Origin: Lineus longissimus
Lineage: Eukaryota; Nemertea; Pilidiophora; Heteronemertea; Lineidae
Direction: 5' to 3'
Assembly: GCF_910592395.1 (NCBI RefSeq)
Contig: NC_088310.1
Location: forward strand, 23,455,491 to 23,519,490
DNA length: 64,000 nt
Shown: positions 60,667 to 64,000 of the stretch, one piece after another
Layout: the number at the start of each line of letters is the position of its first letter
Numbering within the stretch: the stretch's first letter is position 1
Position numbers and translations under genes: made by a program
Notes under the pieces: generated by a model
Seen by the model: only the letters and a program-made list of their open reading frames with translations
Told to the model about the DNA's origin: nothing
Database searches by the model: none

Positions 60667-62009
60667 CTAGAAAAAAAGAAGTTGGAGTTGCATTCAATAA
60701 TTGACATATTCAAGACGCAACCAACGGTCCCAAACTTTGCATCATGAACATACTAATAGCGAAGCCCACACCATCATTCAGCATCATCTAAACCACTTTG
60801 TTCTTGGCCCATATCCCCTGGAATAAGTTCTTCCTCGCTTACCAATACCTGCACCCTTTCCAAAATGACAGCACTCATTGCTACCTTGGAGAAACAGGGG
60901 TATCTGTTTTTTTAGTTAAGTGTAAAACTACTGGATGGCAGAAGCAGTGCAGAAGAGAACAATAGGCCTGGTAAGCCTAGTATTGCAGGAGTTGGTCAGG
61001 GTCAGGCTTGAGGACTGTGCAAGTAGATACTTTCCATTGCAATGGCTTATCAGTCAATTGCATCATTTTCCCGTTTTCCCTTTTACATTAAAAGGCCCAT
61101 CTTGGGTGTTGCTACTGTCTATCGTGGCAATATTGGTGTATGCGGTTTAAGCTCAGAGAAAGAAAAGAAATAAGAAATAAGAACAAGGACGAAACCTGGC
61201 TTTTTAAGATCAGATTTCCAGCGGTTTAAAACAATGTTTTGGGGAACACTATATATAATGAACTTAAGTCATTATTGTCATCATTATTTTTCGATTTTGC
61301 AAGTACACACATGTCTTAGGATATGCATGCACATCCACAGACTTTTGGTGATGCAAGATAATCTCCCCTGGCCTAACTCACCTAAGTATAATCCAATCGT
61401 TTTTCTTGGCCAGATCGCTTTGTTGATTTACTTAGCAAAAATAGCTTAAGGGACTTTTCCGAGTCCAGTAAATGATATTTTCATAACAGGATCATTTGCT
61501 AGGGATTTCCTCAGGGATAACCAGGAAATGTATCAAACCCCCAGGACAAGACCTGAAAATCCTAACATTGTGATAGACACATCATTGTTACAGAGATCAA
61601 GATTATTGTTTGCGATGCTGCCTACAGTTTTGTTCACCATATGGTTTTCGAGGGAATCATGACACAAAGTATGGCACATGACAACGTGACTACTTATAGT
61701 AAAGCTGGTCCAACAATATTCATTATGGGCACCAGACTCACAGTCTGGTGACCATATTGAGATCACTCATGTTCTGGTTTCTTTCTTTCTGTTCACATTT
61801 TACAAACATCATTGCGAGTGTTCTCAAAAACAGCTAAATAAACCAAAAATCTATCACCACTTTACCACCAAACATAATCCCATCTATTGTACGTCGCAAA
61901 AGTCTTTTCAAAATTCGGATCATTTCGATGACTTTGAAGCGTTTTTATGCTCCGATTTTCTGATTTGTTTGAAAATCTCCTAAGCGATTCAGTCAATCAC
62001 TACTACTAG
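60667..62009. other. No confident gene
   Basis: Small open segments on both strands around 60,760-61,150 (a 71-codon plus frame from ATG at 60935 against a 36-codon minus stretch). None is recognised. 61,150-62,009 holds nothing identifiable. Confidence 0.45.
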
Positions 62010-62154
62010 GCCACGCCCGTTTTGGTGACGTCACGTAACACGAGTTCGATTCGATGACATCACTTAAACCCGAGTTCAATCAGAGTGTTGGCATTCTCAT
62101 ATAAAACAGTTAACTCGACTTATAACTCGGCTTACTCGGTTCACGCATGCGCAT
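62010..62154 (+). promoter_or_regulatory. Promoter-like cluster: CRE, TATA box, NRF1-like site
   Basis: In a locally CpG-enriched stretch lie CCACGCCCG (GC-box-like, 62011-62019) and GTGACGTCAC (62025-62034), which contains the full CRE palindrome TGACGTCA. A second CRE-like TGACATCA follows at 62055-62062, TATAAAA at 62100-62106, and ACGCATGCGCAT (NRF1-like) at 62143-62154. The order and the CRE-to-TATA spacing (about 70 bp) suit a plus-strand RNA polymerase II promoter with a start near 62,130. No downstream coding exon is convincing. Confidence 0.4.
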
Positions 62155-62999
62155 TTGAAGCCACGGGCAGACCATTGATAGATTGGTTCCTGAACTACTT
62201 ACTAGGGCGTATGAGACTCCCTGAAGTCCTTATATCAATGTGTTTGGTCGCCTGGCGCTTGTAACCAGTAGTGTTTTTGGGTTTCTAACGTTAGTACATT
62301 TCTATAGTATAGCCCTAGTACATGCCCATTGACGTCGGACCTCTAGGCTCTGGCCGCTGGCTGCATTGGGTACGGGGCGAGTTTGATCAATCATGAGAAA
62401 TCTTCGTAAAAATTATATACTTTCGATTGTCGGATGTTCTATTTCCGGACATATTAATTTCTTCGCTCTCGTCATAACCCCCTCCCCTCTACACATATGG
62501 ATACCACCATCAGGCACCACTGTTTCCTCCACAATCCTGGGGCCCATCAAATTTGCTGGTATGCAAATTTCTCAGTCTCGTTTGTTTATGGACTCGCTTT
62601 TTATGGACAATACGCAATAGCATTTAAAAAAGCATTTCTGGGTCACTACTTCCAGGATGTCCCGAAGCTTGACATTATTGGTTTTTCGCTGGTTAAGCAA
62701 ATTGGCTGTAGCCCACAAAGGAAACCAATCGATAGTAATTATGAACACACAACCATCCAATGACCCCTTAAGCACACCGTTTCCATCATAACATTATGCT
62801 AGTGGTACTCAGGCATGGAATTGTAAAGCCCGACTTTAGCTTTTGCATGACATGACATCACTGAAAGGATTACCCTTTTTTTCTTGGCAGTCTACCTGAC
62901 CTGAGGTAAACCTTCCATTAGTTAGGCCTACTAAAAATATTGTTACACATCAAAAGTCTCGATATTTGGTGTACTAGTATATCTACCCAGAAAATGGAA
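62155..62999. other. No supported gene downstream of the promoter-like cluster
   Basis: Plus-strand frames at 62393-62620 (75 codons) and 62497-62763 (88 codons) overlap in different frames. Neither has a recognisable motif or matching splice sites. If the cluster upstream is a promoter, this could be 5' UTR or a first intron. Confidence 0.4.
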
Positions 63000-63235
63000 A
63001 ATGGTAGCCACCATTGCCTTTCAGTGATAATGGTAACATACAGCACTCAGTCAATGGCAACCTATATCACCCTGTCAATGGGTAATGCACAACAACATCA
63101 TCAAGCCGATGGGTAATGGCAACCTACACCAACTTGTCATTGGGTCATGGTTACCTATACCTCCCTGTTAATAGCTTATGTTCAGCTACATTGCTATATC
63201 AATTACAAATGGTAACCTGGGTAATATGTTGATTA
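63000..63235. repeat. Degenerate minisatellite built on ATGGYAACCTA
   Basis: Repeated words AATGGTAACATAC, CAATGGCAACCTATA, CAATGGGTAATGC, GATGGGTAATGGCAACCTAC, GTCATGGTTACCTATAC and AATGGTAACCTGGGTAATATG occur at roughly 25-40 bp intervals. No open frame is associated. Confidence 0.7.
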
Positions 63236-64000
63236 TGATAAGAACCTCAGCTAGATCTTGCAAATGGGAAATGATGGCATGTAGCAATACAACTCTACAA
63301 ACAAGTCAGCATTTTTTCAATGTGCTTTTAATTCCCGGAAGAGAAAAGGTGCAACTTTTTCTAACCATTTGGCCTAAAAACAGTTTATGTTAGTATTAAA
63401 GAAGTATGCTTTTTTCTGGTTGCTTCCTGACACTGTTGGGTTTAAGTCAAAGCTGCTTGGCCACTACTCAAATCTATTTAAAGTTTTACACAGCAGGGGA
63501 GGCTAAGCCATTAAAATCAATTCCTTTCTGAGTTAATAATTTATTTAATGTGCTTAACCTTCAGAAGGACTGGATATTCATGGCATCCACACTTTTTAGC
63601 TCCCGAGTTTTAAAAAAAGAAGCTTAATTGCTTTAAAGGTGAACAAGTATAATTCTCTTAACTTTTGGTTAACTGCCCTATCCATTGGTTACTTTTGCTT
63701 GGAAACCTACTGACTCACAAAACACAAAGTAAAAAACAAAAGGCACTGGCCACCAGTTTTTCTCTCTAAGCTGTCCTGAGCATTCTTAATAATTAATGTT
63801 TGCTTGTGAAGTTACTGACCGTTATTGGAAATCGTATCAATAGTTTCTGTATTTGCAAACAAATGGATTGTAAGACTGCACAATTCTCATTATGTAATAA
63901 ATCGCCTCAAAGACAAAGTTCATTTAGCAGGCATGACCCCAGAATTATGAAAAGGTGTCAGTGCCCCAGGCTGGCATTTTCATTAAAGAGCATATTCCGA
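63236..64000. other. No supported gene
   Basis: AT-rich unique sequence with a 71-codon plus frame (63178-63393) overlapping the minisatellite. Nothing recognisable up to the window end. Confidence 0.6.

Noticed and set aside
1-64000. Bacterial-type features (operons, ribosome binding sites, insertion sequences, origins) and viral genes
   Set aside because: No long open frames, no gene clustering and no ribosome-binding-site pattern. No viral polymerase, capsid, integrase or envelope motif was recognised in any frame I examined.

Overview
This window looks like non-coding DNA from a large, AT-rich metazoan genome. No bacterial or organellar signals are present. Every open reading frame is short (134 codons or fewer), most have an equally long rival on the other strand, and I recognised no protein family with confidence. 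Several repeats suggest a marine invertebrate, more likely a deuterostome such as an echinoderm or hemichordate, but a mollusc is not excluded. The evidence is tRNA-headed SINEs (one carrying a 'GTGTCCTTGAGCAAG' body motif), long poly-G/poly-C runs, and a 'TTTGACCTCTGTGACCTTGA' mobile element with a GAC-rich microsatellite tail. The species assignment is inference.

Layout. 1-13.5 kb is unique sequence with no supported gene. 13.55-15.77 kb is a recent tandem duplication (unit 1,049 bp, roughly 98-99% identical by eye) whose internal 21-bp minisatellite has 4 units in copy A and 10 in copy B. 16.60-16.71 kb is a near-perfect 45-bp-arm hairpin. 17.6-40.8 kb is mostly unique sequence holding four clearer SINE copies and two weaker SINE-like heads, G/C homopolymers and small tandem repeats. 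41.02-42.14 kb is a complete-looking non-autonomous element: shared left terminus, about 305-bp tandem core, (GAC)n tract and 3' terminal hairpin, an architecture like pearl/Helentron-type elements. 48.86-54.31 kb is a three-copy segmental duplicon with (TAC)n arrays, a 30-35 bp 'GTGAGCAG' minisatellite, and a roughly 160-bp micro-inversion that distinguishes copy 2 from copy 3. 55.16-55.41 kb is a 54-bp minisatellite open on both strands.

Possible genes. The best hints of spliced coding DNA are exon-like open segments with fair splice signals at 55.5-58.2 kb on the minus strand, plus isolated plus-strand candidates at 28,340-28,400 and 59,852-59,973. Signals on opposite strands lie close together, so at least some must be chance. 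A plus-strand promoter-like cluster (CRE palindrome, TATA box, NRF1-like site) lies at 62.0-62.15 kb. No gene model can be assembled without RNA or homology data.

The most informative content is repeat biology: the VNTR-bearing recent duplication, the triplicated duplicon with its inversion, and the microsatellite-tailed element whose relatives appear to lie inside that duplicon. I did not find a convincing new functional gene system.
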